Source: Gemmatimonadota bacterium | GTDB taxonomy: Bacteria > Gemmatimonadota > Gemmatimonadetes > Gemmatimonadales > GWC2-71-9 | DNA length: 43,489 bases | Assembly (NCBI GenBank): GCA_025358055.1 | Contig: JANYKV010000101.1 | Location: forward strand, 1-43,489 | Direction of reading: 5' to 3' | In this document: piece after piece, positions 32,315 through 41,887 of the stretch | Numbering within the stretch: the first letter of the stretch is position 1 | Layout: the number at the start of each line of letters is the position of its first letter | Made by a program: the position numbers and the translations under genes | Notes under the pieces: generated by a model | The model's input: the letters and a program-made list of their open reading frames with translations, nothing else | Databases searched by the model: none | What the model was told of the DNA's origin: nothing

Positions 32315-34942
32315 CTACGGCCTTGGTGGGCTTGGATCGTCGAAGGCCCACACATCCGCGTGACGCTCCTCCTTCACCACCACGACGGTGAGGCCATCCG
32401 CGCTGATGTCACCTGCGGTATACCCCGCGGGCAGCGCGGCGACGGCTTTCGGCGGGCCTCCGTCAACCGCGAGCTGATAAATCGTTTGCCCCGTCGCTGA
32501 TGGGCCGGTGATGAACACCATCTTCCCGTCCTGGGCCCATCCGAGAATCAGGTATCGCCCCTCGATCAGGCGTCGAGGTGCCGGCGCATCCACCGCGGAG
32601 ATCCAGATCCCGTCTCCCCCTCGGTTCGCTGGCCGGTGCCATGAGAACGCGAATTGGCGACCGTCGGCGGAGGCCCGGAGCGAGAGGATGCTCCCGGAGG
32701 CCGAATCGATCTCCGCGATCGGGCGCGCAACTCCGGTCGTGAGGTCCAGGAGGCCGAGGTGTTGGCCGCTGGAGCGGCGGTAGAGCAGGCGGTTTCGGGA
32801 CACCCAAGCCACGCCGCTGCCGCCGAGCCCCCCAACCACATACTCCTTGGACCCATGGTCGTCGAGCGAGAAGACTTGAATCACGTCTTCCTGTCCGTTC
32901 GTGTGATGGGCGAAGGCCATCCGCTTGCTGTCGAGCGAAAACGATGTGCCGAGGTTCAACGACGACCCTTCCGCCACCTCCTCGAACTGGCTCTGATCGC
33001 GAGGCATCAGAGCGATGGTTTGGGTTTGCCCCCGCCGGCGAGAAAACGCAACCCACTTTCCATCCGGAGATAGCGAAGGCCGGTTGTTGCTCGCGGTGCC
33101 CATCGTGGCCAATGTTGGCATCGTCGGCATTGCGTTGTGGCCGAGTTCCCAGAGCCCGATGTTGTCGCTCCGTGCCCCCCGGAGGTAAGCGATCCGGCGC
33201 CCATCGGCGGTGATCGAAAGCCGGCCGGTATAGCTGGTCTCGTCGACCTCGAGATTGGCCGCGACGATCCGTGACCGATTCTGGTTGTCGCGAATCGGCG
33301 CTACTTCGGTCGCGTAGATGTCCGCCGTGGAGCCGTGCCAACCGGTCCAGTAAAGCGTCTTGCCGTCGGCGGTCCAGCGAGGATCCGACGGTGCCGCCGA
33401 GTCGACAACGATTTTGCCCTCGGGTCCGCTCCTGGAGGCCAAGACCAGGACACCGGCGGCGCCATCGCCCCGGGCAAAGGTGGTCGCGAACCGGTCACCC
33501 GACGGGGCCCATGCCGCGCCGGAGACCCAAGCAAATCGCGGAGGCCGAGGAATCACCGTGGAATCGGCCCCGCCAATGGTCATCCGGATTACCTGAAATG
33601 CTGCCGCAGTGAACCCGAGAGTCTCGCGTCCATCGGGGGAGAGAATTCCGCTCGCACCGAGCCACCGACGTTCCGATCCCCCGAATCGTGGGATGGATTT
33701 GATTGCCTCACCCGTGCTGTCGGAGGCCACAAAGCGAACCTCACCGCCGTCCGGACTCCAGTCCAGGTGTTGCAGCGTGACGGCTCGGGTGAGTTCTCGC
33801 GCCGTTCCGCCCCGGAGGTCCTGGACGAAGAGCCCTTGGAAGGATTCAACGGTGGCGGTGTACGCCAGGAATTGTCCGTCCGGGGAGATCGCCGCCTCAT
33901 TGAGGGTACCGACGAACGTGAGCTGCTGCTGCGTTGGTGACCGCAATGGTTCTGGTCGAGCGAATCGTGAGGCCAGATTCCACGCCGCCAGCGCGATGGC
34001 GACCACCCCGACCGCGAGGACCCCCAGGCGAGCGCCGCGCCAGGATCGGCGGACCGCTGTCATGGGGTGTGGTGTCATCCCTCCACTCGGCGTTGCGAGA
34101 GGATCGAGTGCGGCGAGCAGTGCGGCCGCGCTCTGAAATCGGGCGGACGGCTGCTTTTCCAGGCACGTGTTGATGATGCGAACCAAGTCAGCGGGGATTT
34201 CGGGTCGATGGGTCGCGATCGGCTCGGGCGTGAGCATCACCTGCGCTGTCAACGTGTCTTGGGGATTGGTGGCGGCAAACGGCGGTTTCCCGGCCAGCAT
34301 TTCGTACCCCATGACGCCGACGGCGTAGAGGTCGGCCCGGTGATCGACGTTGGGGTCGGCCATGGCCTGTTCCGGCGCCATATAGGCCGGAGTCCCCAGT
34401 GCCACGCCGCGGGTTAGCGTGGCCGAGTCGGTGGCCGCGGCTCCCAATGCCTTGGCCACCCCGAAATCCGCCACGATTGCGTTCCGACCGGTGAGGAAGA
34501 CATTGTCCGGCTTGATGTCACGGTGGACCACGCCGTGACCATGCGCATACGCGAGCGCGTCGGCGACGTCGCTCAGTATGCGAACGGTCTCCGACAGTGA
34601 AAGTCGGCCCTCGCGCCGAAGCCGGGCTCGAAGAGTCTCCCCTTCGATCAAGGGCATGACGAAGTAGAGCGAGCCATTGGCCTCGCCGGAATCCAAAAAC
34701 GGTAGGATGTGCGGATGTTGGAGTCGGGCCACGATGGCGATTTCGCGCTGGAACCGCTCGCCGGTTATGCTTGAGGTAAGGTCCGTCGGGAGGACCTTGA
34801 TCGCGACGTTCCGCCCGTGTCGCAAGTCCTCCCCAGCGTACACGACCGCGGAGGCGCCCCGGCCCAGCTCCGGTCCGAGTCGGTAGCGGTCCGCAAGCGC
34901 GCTCTCGAGGCCAATTCGGGAATCCACCTCAGGTCGGGACAT
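32315..34942 (-). CDS. Ser/Thr protein kinase with membrane helix and TolB-like propeller
   Basis: 875 residues, ATG 34942. The kinase domain at about 20-280 has LGRGASAVVYAGEDL, the Lys in NVAIKVL, VVHRDIKPDN, DFGVAK and GTPAYMAPEQ, all intact. One membrane helix lies at about 310-330 (GARLGVLAVGVVAIALAAW). The remaining ~540 residues form repeated WD40-like/PD40 strands (ISPDGQFLAYTA, WSPDGGEVRFVASD, LSPDGKWVAFSRR, SADGRQFAFSWH), a TolB-type beta-propeller outside the cell. This layout is very common in Gemmatimonadota and Acidobacteria. It is probably an envelope sensor kinase. Its start codon is 6 nt from the divergent sigma-54 activator start. Confidence 0.93.
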   Translation of the reverse strand: MSRPEVDSRIGLESALADRYRLGPELGRGASAVVYAGEDLRHGRNVAIKVLPTDLTSSITGERFQREIAIVARLQHPHILPFLDSGEANGSLYFVMPLIEGETLRARLRREGRLSLSETVRILSDVADALAYAHGHGVVHRDIKPDNVFLTGRNAIVADFGVAKALGAAATDSATLTRGVALGTPAYMAPEQAMADPNVDHRADLYAVGVMGYEMLAGKPPFAATNPQDTLTAQVMLTPEPIATHRPEIPADLVRIINTCLEKQPSARFQSAAALLAALDPLATPSGGMTPHPMTAVRRSWRGARLGVLAVGVVAIALAAWNLASRFARPEPLRSPTQQQLTFVGTLNEAAISPDGQFLAYTATVESFQGLFVQDLRGGTARELTRAVTLQHLDWSPDGGEVRFVASDSTGEAIKSIPRFGGSERRWLGASGILSPDGRETLGFTAAAFQVIRMTIGGADSTVIPRPPRFAWVSGAAWAPSGDRFATTFARGDGAAGVLVLASRSGPEGKIVVDSAAPSDPRWTADGKTLYWTGWHGSTADIYATEVAPIRDNQNRSRIVAANLEVDETSYTGRLSITADGRRIAYLRGARSDNIGLWELGHNAMPTMPTLATMGTASNNRPSLSPDGKWVAFSRRRGQTQTIALMPRDQSQFEEVAEGSSLNLGTSFSLDSKRMAFAHHTNGQEDVIQVFSLDDHGSKEYVVGGLGGSGVAWVSRNRLLYRRSSGQHLGLLDLTTGVARPIAEIDSASGSILSLRASADGRQFAFSWHRPANRGGDGIWISAVDAPAPRRLIEGRYLILGWAQDGKMVFITGPSATGQTIYQLAVDGGPPKAVAALPAGYTAGDISADGLTVVVVKEERHADVWAFDDPSPPRP

Positions 34943-34948
34943 CGTTGG

Positions 34949-36385
34949 ATGATATCACCACAGAGCCCCTCGGACGAGCGGGGGAATGATCCTGCCTGGC
35001 GCTTAAATCAGCTCGAGCGGCTCCTCGGACGGATTGGCGTGGCGTCTTGGGCGGCCGATTTCCCGGGACCGGCACCGGTCGAAGTCACCAACCTCGCGCG
35101 GCTCCTCGACAGTGCCCGTCTCGGATACGCCAACGCTGCATTTGCCGGCCTGCACGGGCTCGGCGATCCAGCGACCCTCCTTGGTCGGCCGCTTCGGGAG
35201 ACCTTGCTCGGCTCCATGCTGTCGCGACCGGAAGCGATTCAGCGCTGGACCGCCACGCCAGGCCAGCTCGTTCAACTCGAGACCCGGCTCGCCGAGCCGC
35301 TTGGCCGCCTGCGGTTCTTCCGGGTCAGTGCGTGGCTCGAAACGCTGGATGGCGTGGCGCGGGGAATGGTTGGGACCCTCGAAAACATCACCGCGGAACG
35401 AACCCTCGCCCAGCATGCCGCCGCCAACGATGCGGCGTACAACGAAATCTTGGGTGTGAGTCCGGCCATCGAGCGGGTTCGCCAAAGAATCGATCAAGTG
35501 GCCGCCACCGATTCGACCGTGTTGATCATGGGCGAGACCGGGACGGGAAAGGAACTCGTCGCTCGGGCGATCCATCAACGCAGCAGCCGGGCCACCCGGC
35601 CACTCATCTCGATCAATTGCGGGGCGATCGCGAGTGGGCTTGTGGAAAGCGAGCTCTTCGGCCATGAACGGGGAGCATTCACGGGGGCCTTGAGTCGAAA
35701 AATCGGACGGTTCGAGCTGGCCGACGGTGGGACCCTTTTCCTCGATGAAATTGGAGACCTGCCGCTCGATCTCCAAGTCAAACTGCTCCGGGTGCTCCAG
35801 GAGGGTGAACTCAACCGAGTCGGGGGTACGCAGGCGATTCAGGTGGATGTACGGGTCATTGCGGCCACCCACCAAGATCTAAGCGCCTTGGCCAAATCGG
35901 GCGGCTTCCGCCAGGATTTGTACTATCGACTGAACGTGTTCCCGATTCGAAGCCCGGCCCTCCGCGAGCGCCAAGAGGATATCGGTCTCCTCGTCAGCCA
36001 TTTCGTGCAGCTCTATGCCGCCCGGCTGGGCAAACGCATCGACACGATTCCCACCACCATCCTGAATGCGTTCAGCGCATATCCATGGCCCGGCAATATC
36101 CGCGAGTTGGCAAATATCATCGAACGGTCGGTGATTGTGACGGATGGCGAGACCCTCCAACTAGGCGACTGGATGACCGGACAATTCACGCCCATTGGGG
36201 TCGGACCCGTTCCCGTGCCGGCCAATCGGACGATGGTCGACATGGAGCGCGAGTACATCATCCGAACGCTGGATCGAGTGGGGTGGAAGGTGAGTGGGCC
36301 GGGCGGTGCGGCGGAAGTTCTCAATCTGAAGCCCACCACTCTCGAGGCCCGGATGAAGAAGTTCGGGATTGCTCGACCTCGATGA
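34949..36385 (+). CDS. Sigma-54-dependent transcriptional activator
   Basis: 478 residues from ATG 34949. An open extension to 34817 would lie antisense in the kinase gene. A PAS-like N-terminal sensor at about residues 20-165 is followed by an AAA+ domain with GETGTGKE (Walker A), GAFTGA (sigma-54 contact loop), [13 protein letters not shown] (Walker B) and [14 protein letters not shown] Fis-type helix-turn-helix ends the protein ([23 protein letters not shown]). This is the FhlA/NtrC style without a receiver domain, so it probably senses a small ligand. It would drive -12/-24 promoters elsewhere; I found no clear one near it. Its promoter must lie within the start of the kinase gene. Confidence 0.93.
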   Translation: MISPQSPSDERGNDPAWRLNQLERLLGRIGVASWAADFPGPAPVEVTNLARLLDSARLGYANAAFAGLHGLGDPATLLGRPLRETLLGSMLSRPEAIQRWTATPGQLVQLETRLAEPLGRLRFFRVSAWLETLDGVARGMVGTLENITAERTLAQHAAANDAAYNEILGVSPAIERVRQRIDQVAATDSTVLIMGETGTGKELVARAIHQRSSRATRPLISINCGAIASGLVESELFGHERGAFTGALSRKIGRFELADGGTLFLDEIGDLPLDLQVKLLRVLQEGELNRVGGTQAIQVDVRVIAATHQDLSALAKSGGFRQDLYYRLNVFPIRSPALRERQEDIGLLVSHFVQLYAARLGKRIDTIPTTILNAFSAYPWPGNIRELANIIERSVIVTDGETLQLGDWMTGQFTPIGVGPVPVPANRTMVDMEREYIIRTLDRVGWKVSGPGGAAEVLNLKPTTLEARMKKFGIARPR

Positions 36386-36487
36386 AAGAGCGCGACTGGG
36401 TTAGGCTGGCAGGTACGAGATCTCAAATACCCAACGTATGCCGTCTTTCTCTTGCCGTCTTACTTCAGCCCCCGGAGGAGGCGATGG

Positions 36488-37111
36488 CTATGCGCGGCGT
36501 TGGTCCGCGCGCGGATGGGTGTGCGGGGGGGGGGGCTGCGTAGGGTGAAGTGCTTCTTTGCTGCCATTCTTGCGGGCGACTTGATTGATGATCGTGTCCA
36601 GCTCGAGTGCGATGGATTCGAGTTGACGCTCCACCTCCACTGAATCGTATTCCGGAGTTTGGGGCGGAACCCCATCGTGCATGAACAACGTTGCCACCAA
36701 CGCGTCGGTGTAACCCGCGACCGCCAGCGTCACCCCTTTGTCGACCAGCCGATTGAGCCGGAGAAAGAGCGCCATGCCTTGCCGCGGACGCATCGCCGCG
36801 ATCACCGGCGCGAGGTACCGGATCAACAGTTCACGGAGATACTGCATCTCCTCCACCACCTCGCCCGCCGCCAGGCCCCGTGCCGCGGCCGCCCGCCCAT
36901 AGTGCTCCGCCAATCGGGACCAAACAACTTTCGTCTCCCGGCGGAACGGGCCGACCATCGCGGTCAGTGCGTCCACAATAACTTCGAGCTGGCGCTCTAC
37001 GATTTTGGGCGACAGGGTATTCGATGTCGTGAGTCGGTCGCCGAGCCAAGCCGTCCATCGAGCGACGATCGTATTGCGCTGGGCGGCGATCGCGCGGCTC
37101 GCGGCTACCAA
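36488..37111 (-). CDS. RsbRD N-terminal-like signalling protein with poly-C tract near the end
   Basis: 207 residues, TTG 37111; no other start lies before the upstream in-frame stop. The all-helical sequence (NTIVARWTAWLGDRL, IVERQLEVIVDALTAM, LAAGEVVEEMQYLRELLIRYL, LNRLVDKGVTLAVAGYTDALVA) fits the RsbRD/co-antagonist N-terminal domain, a globin-like sensor part of stressosome proteins and of some histidine kinases. No STAS or kinase part follows, so it is a free-standing domain. The reading frame crosses 11 consecutive C residues (36525-36535 on the plus strand as G), giving QPPPPHTHP near residue 190. One-base slippage would swap the last ~15 residues for a different tail of about 15-25 residues and would not damage the core fold. 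Confidence 0.7.
   Translation of the reverse strand: MVAASRAIAAQRNTIVARWTAWLGDRLTTSNTLSPKIVERQLEVIVDALTAMVGPFRRETKVVWSRLAEHYGRAAAARGLAAGEVVEEMQYLRELLIRYLAPVIAAMRPRQGMALFLRLNRLVDKGVTLAVAGYTDALVATLFMHDGVPPQTPEYDSVEVERQLESIALELDTIINQVARKNGSKEALHPTQPPPPHTHPRADQRRA
36525..36535. repeat. 11-base homopolymeric G/C tract inside a coding sequence
   Basis: Eleven G on the plus strand (C in the sense strand of the RsbRD-like gene). It is the longest homopolymer I noticed in the window. It may be a phase-variable slippage site or a sequencing artefact. Confidence 0.8.
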
Positions 37112-37263
37112 AGTTGGGTGGGAAGCGCGCAGGCTCGATCTCCAAGTGTGATGTGGCTCACAAGTCTAACCCCCTGGGTGGTGAGGTCAATCACCCTGCC
37201 GACTGGCGACGCAGCCCCCCCTGTGCCACCATTCTGAACCCAGCTCCAGCCCAGGAGTTCAAG

Positions 37264-38103
37264 ATGGCGACGCCTTCTCTGACCAAGCACCGGATTCCCG
37301 GCGTCTTTGGAGACCTCCTAATTGACGTCCGCTCCGGTGGCCGCGCCGAGCCACGGTCGGCGGTGATCGTGCTGCATGGCTTCAAGGGGTTCAAAGATTG
37401 GGGAATGTTCCCCCCACTCGCAGATCGGTTGGCGCGGGCCGGCTTTGCCGTGATTTCGTTCAATCTGAGCGGCAGCGGCGTGGATGATCAGGGAGACTTT
37501 TCGTTCCCGGAAAAATTTGGCCACAACACGTTTTCCGCCGAGGTAACCGACCTGAGTCGGGTCATCAACGCGCTCGCCCGCGGCCAACTCGGCGTACCCG
37601 AGCCTCCGGCCATTGGTGTGATTGGTCATTCCCGCGGGGGTGGCACCGCTATTCTCTCCGCGGCGATTGACCCGCGAATCGCCGCTCTCGTTACTTGGAG
37701 TGCCATTTCAACGGTAGAGCGCTGGTCACCCGAATCCCGTGCGGAGTGGCGGCGTACCGGCAAGACCGAGATCCGAAATGCCCGCACCGGCGAAATTTTT
37801 CCGCTCTATACCGACGTGCTCACCGACCTTGAACGGCATGCGGCCGGCAGCCTAGACATCCGTGCTGCCGCGGCGAAGGTTTCGACGCCGTGGCTCCTGA
37901 TTCACGGAACCAACGATGAGGCCGTGCCAATCCGCGAGGCCGAACTCCTCTCCGGCCTCGCGACGATTCCCACCTTCGCTTATGTGCCGGTGGACGGGGC
38001 GGGCCACACGTTTGGCGCGGTTCACCCATTTGCCGGCATGACCACCGCTTTGGACCGGGTATTCCAAGAAACCGTCGATTGGTTCAGCCTGTACCTGCCT
38101 TGA
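37264..38103 (+). CDS. Alpha/beta hydrolase (dienelactone hydrolase/S9-like esterase)
   Basis: 279 residues, ATG 37264 with AGGAG seven bases upstream; an open frame to 37114 is antisense to the previous gene and has no site. It has VLHGFKGFKDWGMFPPLADRLARAGFAVISFN (oxyanion region), the nucleophile in GHSRGGGTA, the acid in IHGTNDEAVP and the His in DGAGHTFG, so the triad is complete. There is no signal peptide, so it is cytoplasmic. The HGFKG motif is usual for small-ester hydrolases of unknown substrate. The FmdB and NUDIX genes follow on the same strand. Confidence 0.9.
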   Translation: MATPSLTKHRIPGVFGDLLIDVRSGGRAEPRSAVIVLHGFKGFKDWGMFPPLADRLARAGFAVISFNLSGSGVDDQGDFSFPEKFGHNTFSAEVTDLSRVINALARGQLGVPEPPAIGVIGHSRGGGTAILSAAIDPRIAALVTWSAISTVERWSPESRAEWRRTGKTEIRNARTGEIFPLYTDVLTDLERHAAGSLDIRAAAAKVSTPWLLIHGTNDEAVPIREAELLSGLATIPTFAYVPVDGAGHTFGAVHPFAGMTTALDRVFQETVDWFSLYLP

Positions 38104-38134
38104 CCCTCACCACACTTTGGACCTAATCTCCACC

Positions 38135-38353
38135 ATGCCCATCTACGACTATCGCTGCCCGTGCGGCAATCAATTCGAACAACTGGTCCGGTCCGAGACC
38201 AAAATCGCGTGTCCCCGCTGCGGGAAGCTTGAAGTGGAGCGCATGATGTCGCTGCCCGCTCGGCCAGCCATGGTTGGTAAGGCGTCGGCCTCGAGTCAGA
38301 GTACTGACCCGACTGGGGGTGGTGGCTGTGGTGACGGGTGTAGCTGCCACTGA
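38135..38353 (+). CDS. FmdB-family zinc ribbon protein
   Basis: 72 residues from ATG 38135 (MPIYDYRC, the family's standard start); an upstream TTG-type start at 38117 lacks support. The zinc ribbon cysteines are Cys8, Cys10, Cys26 and Cys29. The first pair is spaced CxC (CPCG) rather than the usual CxxC. A low-complexity Ser/Gly/Cys tail follows (GGGGCGDGCSCH). The family is widespread and mostly uncharacterised; some members act as regulators of amidases or formamidases. The stop TGA overlaps the presumed CTG start of the NUDIX gene. Confidence 0.85.
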   Translation: MPIYDYRCPCGNQFEQLVRSETKIACPRCGKLEVERMMSLPARPAMVGKASASSQSTDPTGGGGCGDGCSCH

Positions 38354-38949
38354 CCTCCCCATCCTTTCCGTTCGACCGGCTGGAAGCTCGTCTCCACCAG
38401 CGTCCACCTATCCAAAGCTCCGACTCAAATCATTTCCACGCGAGTGTTGCGGTCATCTTCACGAACGAACCGCTCTCCCTTCTCCTCATCCGGCGGGCGG
38501 AACGGGTCGGCGATCCCTGGTCCGGCCAGATGGCGCTCCCGGGTGGGAAGAGGGCCCCCGAAGATCCGACTCTATTCGAGACCGCCATTCGGGAAACCGA
38601 AGAAGAAGTCGGGCTCGACCTGCGCAACGGCCATTTTCTCGGTGCGCTGGACGACCTCACGCCCAGAACTTCGTCCCTCCCACCGGTGATCGTCCGACCG
38701 CACGTGTTCGCGCTCAATCACCGGAGCGAGCTTCGGCCTCAGGGCACCGAGGTGGCCGAGGTCTTTTGGTCGCCTTTCGCCGCGTTCTTCCAGCCGCGGG
38801 TTTTCCGGAGCTATGATCTGGTCCATAGTGGCATCCCTATCTCAATGCCAGGATATCACTTAGACCGCGGGGTTGTGTGGGGGCTCACCGAGCGGATTCT
38901 TACTCCACTGTTCGAAACAATTCACGAAATTTGGCAGCAAGAATGTTGA
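38350..38949 (+). CDS. NUDIX hydrolase, apparent CTG start overlapping the fmdB stop
   Basis: The NUDIX box is GGKRAPEDPTLFETAIRETEEEVG, preceded by the conserved strand VAVIFTNEPLSLLLIRRAERVGDPWSGQMALP. Those ~60 residues before the first ATG (38530) are indispensable and in frame, yet contain no ATG, GTG or TTG back to an in-frame stop. The most sensible start is CTG 38350 (199 residues, MTSPSFPFDRLEARL), which overlaps the TGA of fmdB as CTGA. The enzyme should hydrolyse nucleoside diphosphate derivatives; the sequence is nearest to the CoA-pyrophosphatase-like branch. It ends inside the promoter region of the DtxR gene. Confidence 0.82.
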   Translation: MTSPSFPFDRLEARLHQRPPIQSSDSNHFHASVAVIFTNEPLSLLLIRRAERVGDPWSGQMALPGGKRAPEDPTLFETAIRETEEEVGLDLRNGHFLGALDDLTPRTSSLPPVIVRPHVFALNHRSELRPQGTEVAEVFWSPFAAFFQPRVFRSYDLVHSGIPISMPGYHLDRGVVWGLTERILTPLFETIHEIWQQEC

Positions 38950-38990
38950 CTTTCTAGGATCAATATCCAATATTTAGGCAAGCCTAAATT
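38946..38990 (+). promoter_or_regulatory. Sigma-70-like promoter and DtxR/MntR-type palindromic operator
   Basis: TTGACT (38946-38951), 17 nt, AATATT (38969-38974) reads as a -35/-10 pair. Overlapping the -10 and the likely transcription start is the palindrome ATTTAGGC-AA-GCCTAAAT (38972-38989), which resembles DtxR/MntR/IdeR boxes (TTAGGnnAnnCCTAA style). It lies just before the DtxR-family gene, so the gene probably represses its own operon when Mn(II) or Fe(II) is plentiful. Confidence 0.75.
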
Positions 38991-39001
38991 TTGGAGATCT
39001 T

Positions 39002-39688
39002 GTGTCCTCGACCATCTATCTCGATGCCCTCACCCGGTCCGTCGAGGACTATCTCAAAGCGATTTACCGCATTTCGGACTCCGGTCACACCGCCTCCACT
39101 AGTCAAATCGCTCAAGTACTGGACCTGACGCCACCTTCCGTGAGTGGCATGGTCAAGCGGCTCTCCGAACAGGGCCTTTTGGAACGGGTTCCATACCATG
39201 GGGTCCAACTCACACCCGAGGGGAGGCGGGCGGCCCTCCGGATGCTCCGACGACACCGCCTCATCGAGGCGTACCTCGTTGAGTTCTTGGGATACACGTG
39301 GGATACCGTACACGCCGAAGCGGAACGATTGGAGCACGCTGTCTCTGATGGCCTGGTAGAGCGAATGGCCACCGCGCTCGGAAACCCTCAATTCGACCCG
39401 CACGGCGATCCGATTCCGGATTCCGAGGGAGGAATTGCCGAGCCGGCGTACATCCGGCTCGCCGATCTGTCCGTGGGGGAGACCGCTGAGATCCGCCGCG
39501 TCGACACCAGTCAAAGCGACCGATTGCGCTACATCGAAAGTTCAGGCCTCAAGCCGGGTGCCGTGGTTACCGTGGCCGACCGGCAACCATTCCGCGGCCC
39601 CATAACGCTCCGGATCGGGGTACGGCAACAAGTCATTGGCGATGAAATGGCACAACTGCTCTTATGCGCCAGGCCGGTGACCGCGTGA
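39002..39688 (+). CDS. DtxR/MntR-family metal-dependent repressor
   Basis: 228 residues, GTG 39002 with GGAG about nine bases upstream. The N-terminal winged helix reads [57 protein letters not shown]. The metal/dimer region has [31 protein letters not shown], keeping the Glu/His ligands of the family. The C-terminal FeoA/SH3-like domain is present ([34 protein letters not shown]), so it is the long IdeR/MntR-like type. The adjacent Nramp gene, whose start overlaps its stop as GTGA, argues for manganese (or iron) as the signal. An operator lies right upstream. Confidence 0.93.
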   Translation: MSSTIYLDALTRSVEDYLKAIYRISDSGHTASTSQIAQVLDLTPPSVSGMVKRLSEQGLLERVPYHGVQLTPEGRRAALRMLRRHRLIEAYLVEFLGYTWDTVHAEAERLEHAVSDGLVERMATALGNPQFDPHGDPIPDSEGGIAEPAYIRLADLSVGETAEIRRVDTSQSDRLRYIESSGLKPGAVVTVADRQPFRGPITLRIGVRQQVIGDEMAQLLLCARPVTA

Positions 39689-41037
39689 GTTCCATTCCCG
39701 CGGAGCTAAAGACCAAGACCGGATGGCGCACCAGTCCTCACCGACCGAGTCTCGCCGAATCGCACGGATCCGTGCGGGTTCCCGCGAGCGGCGTGTTGCG
39801 GAAGGCGCTCGCCTTCGCTGGTCCCGGGTATATGGTCGCGGTGGGCTACATGGATCCGGGCAATTGGGCGACCGACATCGCCGGAGGGTCCCGCTTCGGG
39901 TACAACCTCCTCAGTGTCATCTTGCTCAGCAACCTGATGGCGATCGTCCTCCAAGCGCTGGCGCTCAAGCTTGGCATCGCTACCGGGCGCGATCTCGCAC
40001 AAGCCTGCCGGGACGCCTACTCGCGCCGGGTGAATTTCGCATTGTGGGTGATTTGCGAAATCGCCATCGCGGCCTGCGATCTTGCGGAAGTCCTCGGGTC
40101 GGCCATCGCGCTCAATCTGCTGTTCCACATTCCGCTTCTCTGGGGTGTGATCATCACCTCGGCCGACGTGCTGCTGATCCTCGTCCTTCAGCACAAAGGC
40201 GTCCGCTACCTCGAGGCGGTCGTCATCGCGTTGGTTGCCACGATCGGAATTTGCTTCGCCATCGAAGTCGCGTTGGCGCGGCCCGATTTTGCTGCGATGG
40301 CGCACGGGCTCATCCCCACGATGAGTATCGTTACCGAACCCGCACGCCTCTACATCGCTATTGGGATTCTGGGCGCCACGGTCATGCCGCACAACCTGTA
40401 CCTTCACTCCTCAATCGTGCAGACCAGAGCTGTCCTACCGGACGATAAGTCCAAGGCGGAGGCAATTCGCTACGCCACGTTCGACAGCACCCTGGCGCTT
40501 TCCTTCGCGTTCTTCATCAACGCAGCGATTCTGGTGCTTTCCGCGGCCGCCTTCCATTCATCCGGTCACCGCTCCGTGGCCGAAATTCAAGATGCGTACA
40601 CGCTGCTTTCCCCCCTGCTCGGGAGCGCGGTCGCCAGCGCGTTGTTTGCGATCGCCTTGCTTGCCTCCGGCCAGAACTCCACGATCACCGGCACCTTGGC
40701 TGGGCAGATCGTTATGGAGGGATTCCTCAATATTCGGTTGCCCCCCTGGCTCCGCCGCTTAGTCACTCGACTCCTCGCCATCATTCCGGCCATTATTGCC
40801 GTGGCGCTCTACGGCGAACGAGGCGTTGCGTCGCTGATCATCCTGAGCCAGGTCATTCTGAGCCTACAGCTATCCTTTGCCGTGGTACCCCTGGTCATCT
40901 TCACGAGCCAGAAGGCGAAGATGGGCCCCTTCGTGAATGGTCCGCTCATGCAGGCGACCGCGGTGCTCGTTACCATCGCCATCATTGGCTTCAACGCGTG
41001 GTTGCTGGTCCTCACTTTCCGACAATCGTTCACCTGA
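39685..41037 (+). CDS. mntH: Nramp-family divalent metal transporter
   Basis: 450 residues from GTG 39685, which overlaps the repressor stop; an ATG at 39664 would add seven residues. About 11 membrane helices are seen. The metal site is complete: helix 1 has [15 protein letters not shown] (Asp and Asn ligands) and helix 6 has [14 protein letters not shown] (Met ligand). The family imports Mn(II) or Fe(II) with protons. The bordering DtxR-type repressor suggests Mn. The N-terminus is extended by about 45 polar residues before the first helix, longer than in E. coli MntH. It is followed, overlapping, by an outer-membrane-type protein. Confidence 0.93.
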   Translation: MSSIPAELKTKTGWRTSPHRPSLAESHGSVRVPASGVLRKALAFAGPGYMVAVGYMDPGNWATDIAGGSRFGYNLLSVILLSNLMAIVLQALALKLGIATGRDLAQACRDAYSRRVNFALWVICEIAIAACDLAEVLGSAIALNLLFHIPLLWGVIITSADVLLILVLQHKGVRYLEAVVIALVATIGICFAIEVALARPDFAAMAHGLIPTMSIVTEPARLYIAIGILGATVMPHNLYLHSSIVQTRAVLPDDKSKAEAIRYATFDSTLALSFAFFINAAILVLSAAAFHSSGHRSVAEIQDAYTLLSPLLGSAVASALFAIALLASGQNSTITGTLAGQIVMEGFLNIRLPPWLRRLVTRLLAIIPAIIAVALYGERGVASLIILSQVILSLQLSFAVVPLVIFTSQKAKMGPFVNGPLMQATAVLVTIAIIGFNAWLLVLTFRQSFT

Positions 41038-41855
41038 TGCGGATCAGGCCGGCGGCGCGGGGACGCCTCGTGGTGGGCCTCCTCGTGCTGCTCGCCAGCC
41101 GCACGCGGGCCCAGGCCGCGACCGATCCCCATGCGGTCCAGCCCGAACGCCCCACCGTTGCGACCCACGCCGGTACCGTCGCCACGGGCTGGCTCGAGAT
41201 CGAGACCGGAGTTGAGCGCGACCGGATCGCTCCGGACCAGGTGAGCCTCGGAGTACCGACGGTGCTCAAATTTGGCGTTGGAAGAACCCTCCAGTTGAGT
41301 GTGTTTCTCCCCATTGTGAGTCCGGCGTCCACCGCGGCCGGACTTGGTGACGTCGCTGTGGGCCTGAAATGGCGGCTCGGTGACGAAATACCCGTGCTCC
41401 GCGAGTTTGCCATTCTTCCTTCCGTCAAATTTCCCAGCGGCAGTCTTTCCGCCGGCCGGGGAACATCGACGACCGACGCATCCCTCCTGTTCATCTCCAG
41501 TCGCACCGTTGGGTCGGTATCGATCGACCTGAATGCCGGGATTACGGTTCGGAGTGGGGGCGGAAAATACGCTCCAACCACATCGACGGTCTGGACCGCC
41601 TCGGTTGGATTTCCGATCAGCGGCCCGTTGGGTTGGGCCGCCGAATGCTTTGGCTTTCCCGCTACCAGCGGGCCGGCCGGGGCCGATGGCACGGTCGCTC
41701 TCCTCTTCGGTCCTACCTATCAGATCAAGCCTTGGTTGACAGTGGACGCCGGGATCATCGCACCCCTTCGCGGCCCGCAACCAAAGGCCCTCTACGCTGG
41801 TTTGGTGTGGAACGCGGGCCGGTTCTGGCCGGCCGCCCGGTCCACAGTCCGCTAA
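41037..41855 (+). CDS. Outer-membrane beta-barrel-type protein of the metal operon
   Basis: 272 residues, ATG 41037 overlapping the TGA of the Nramp gene (TGATG). It has a signal peptide (LVVGLLVLLASRTRAQA). The mature part alternates polar and hydrophobic residues in many short strands (GWLEIETGVERDR, LQLSVFLPIVSP, DVAVGLKWRLGD, FAILPSVKFPSG, SVSIDLNAGITV, WTASVGFPISG) and ends AGLVWNAGRF. This is the style of the phenol-degradation MetA-like/transporter barrels. Its tight coupling to an Nramp importer suggests a channel or receptor for metal entry through the outer membrane (inference). Confidence 0.8.
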   Translation: MRIRPAARGRLVVGLLVLLASRTRAQAATDPHAVQPERPTVATHAGTVATGWLEIETGVERDRIAPDQVSLGVPTVLKFGVGRTLQLSVFLPIVSPASTAAGLGDVAVGLKWRLGDEIPVLREFAILPSVKFPSGSLSAGRGTSTTDASLLFISSRTVGSVSIDLNAGITVRSGGGKYAPTTSTVWTASVGFPISGPLGWAAECFGFPATSGPAGADGTVALLFGPTYQIKPWLTVDAGIIAPLRGPQPKALYAGLVWNAGRFWPAARSTVR

Positions 41856-41887
41856 CGAGAGCCTTCAGCACGAACGGAGCAGGGGTG

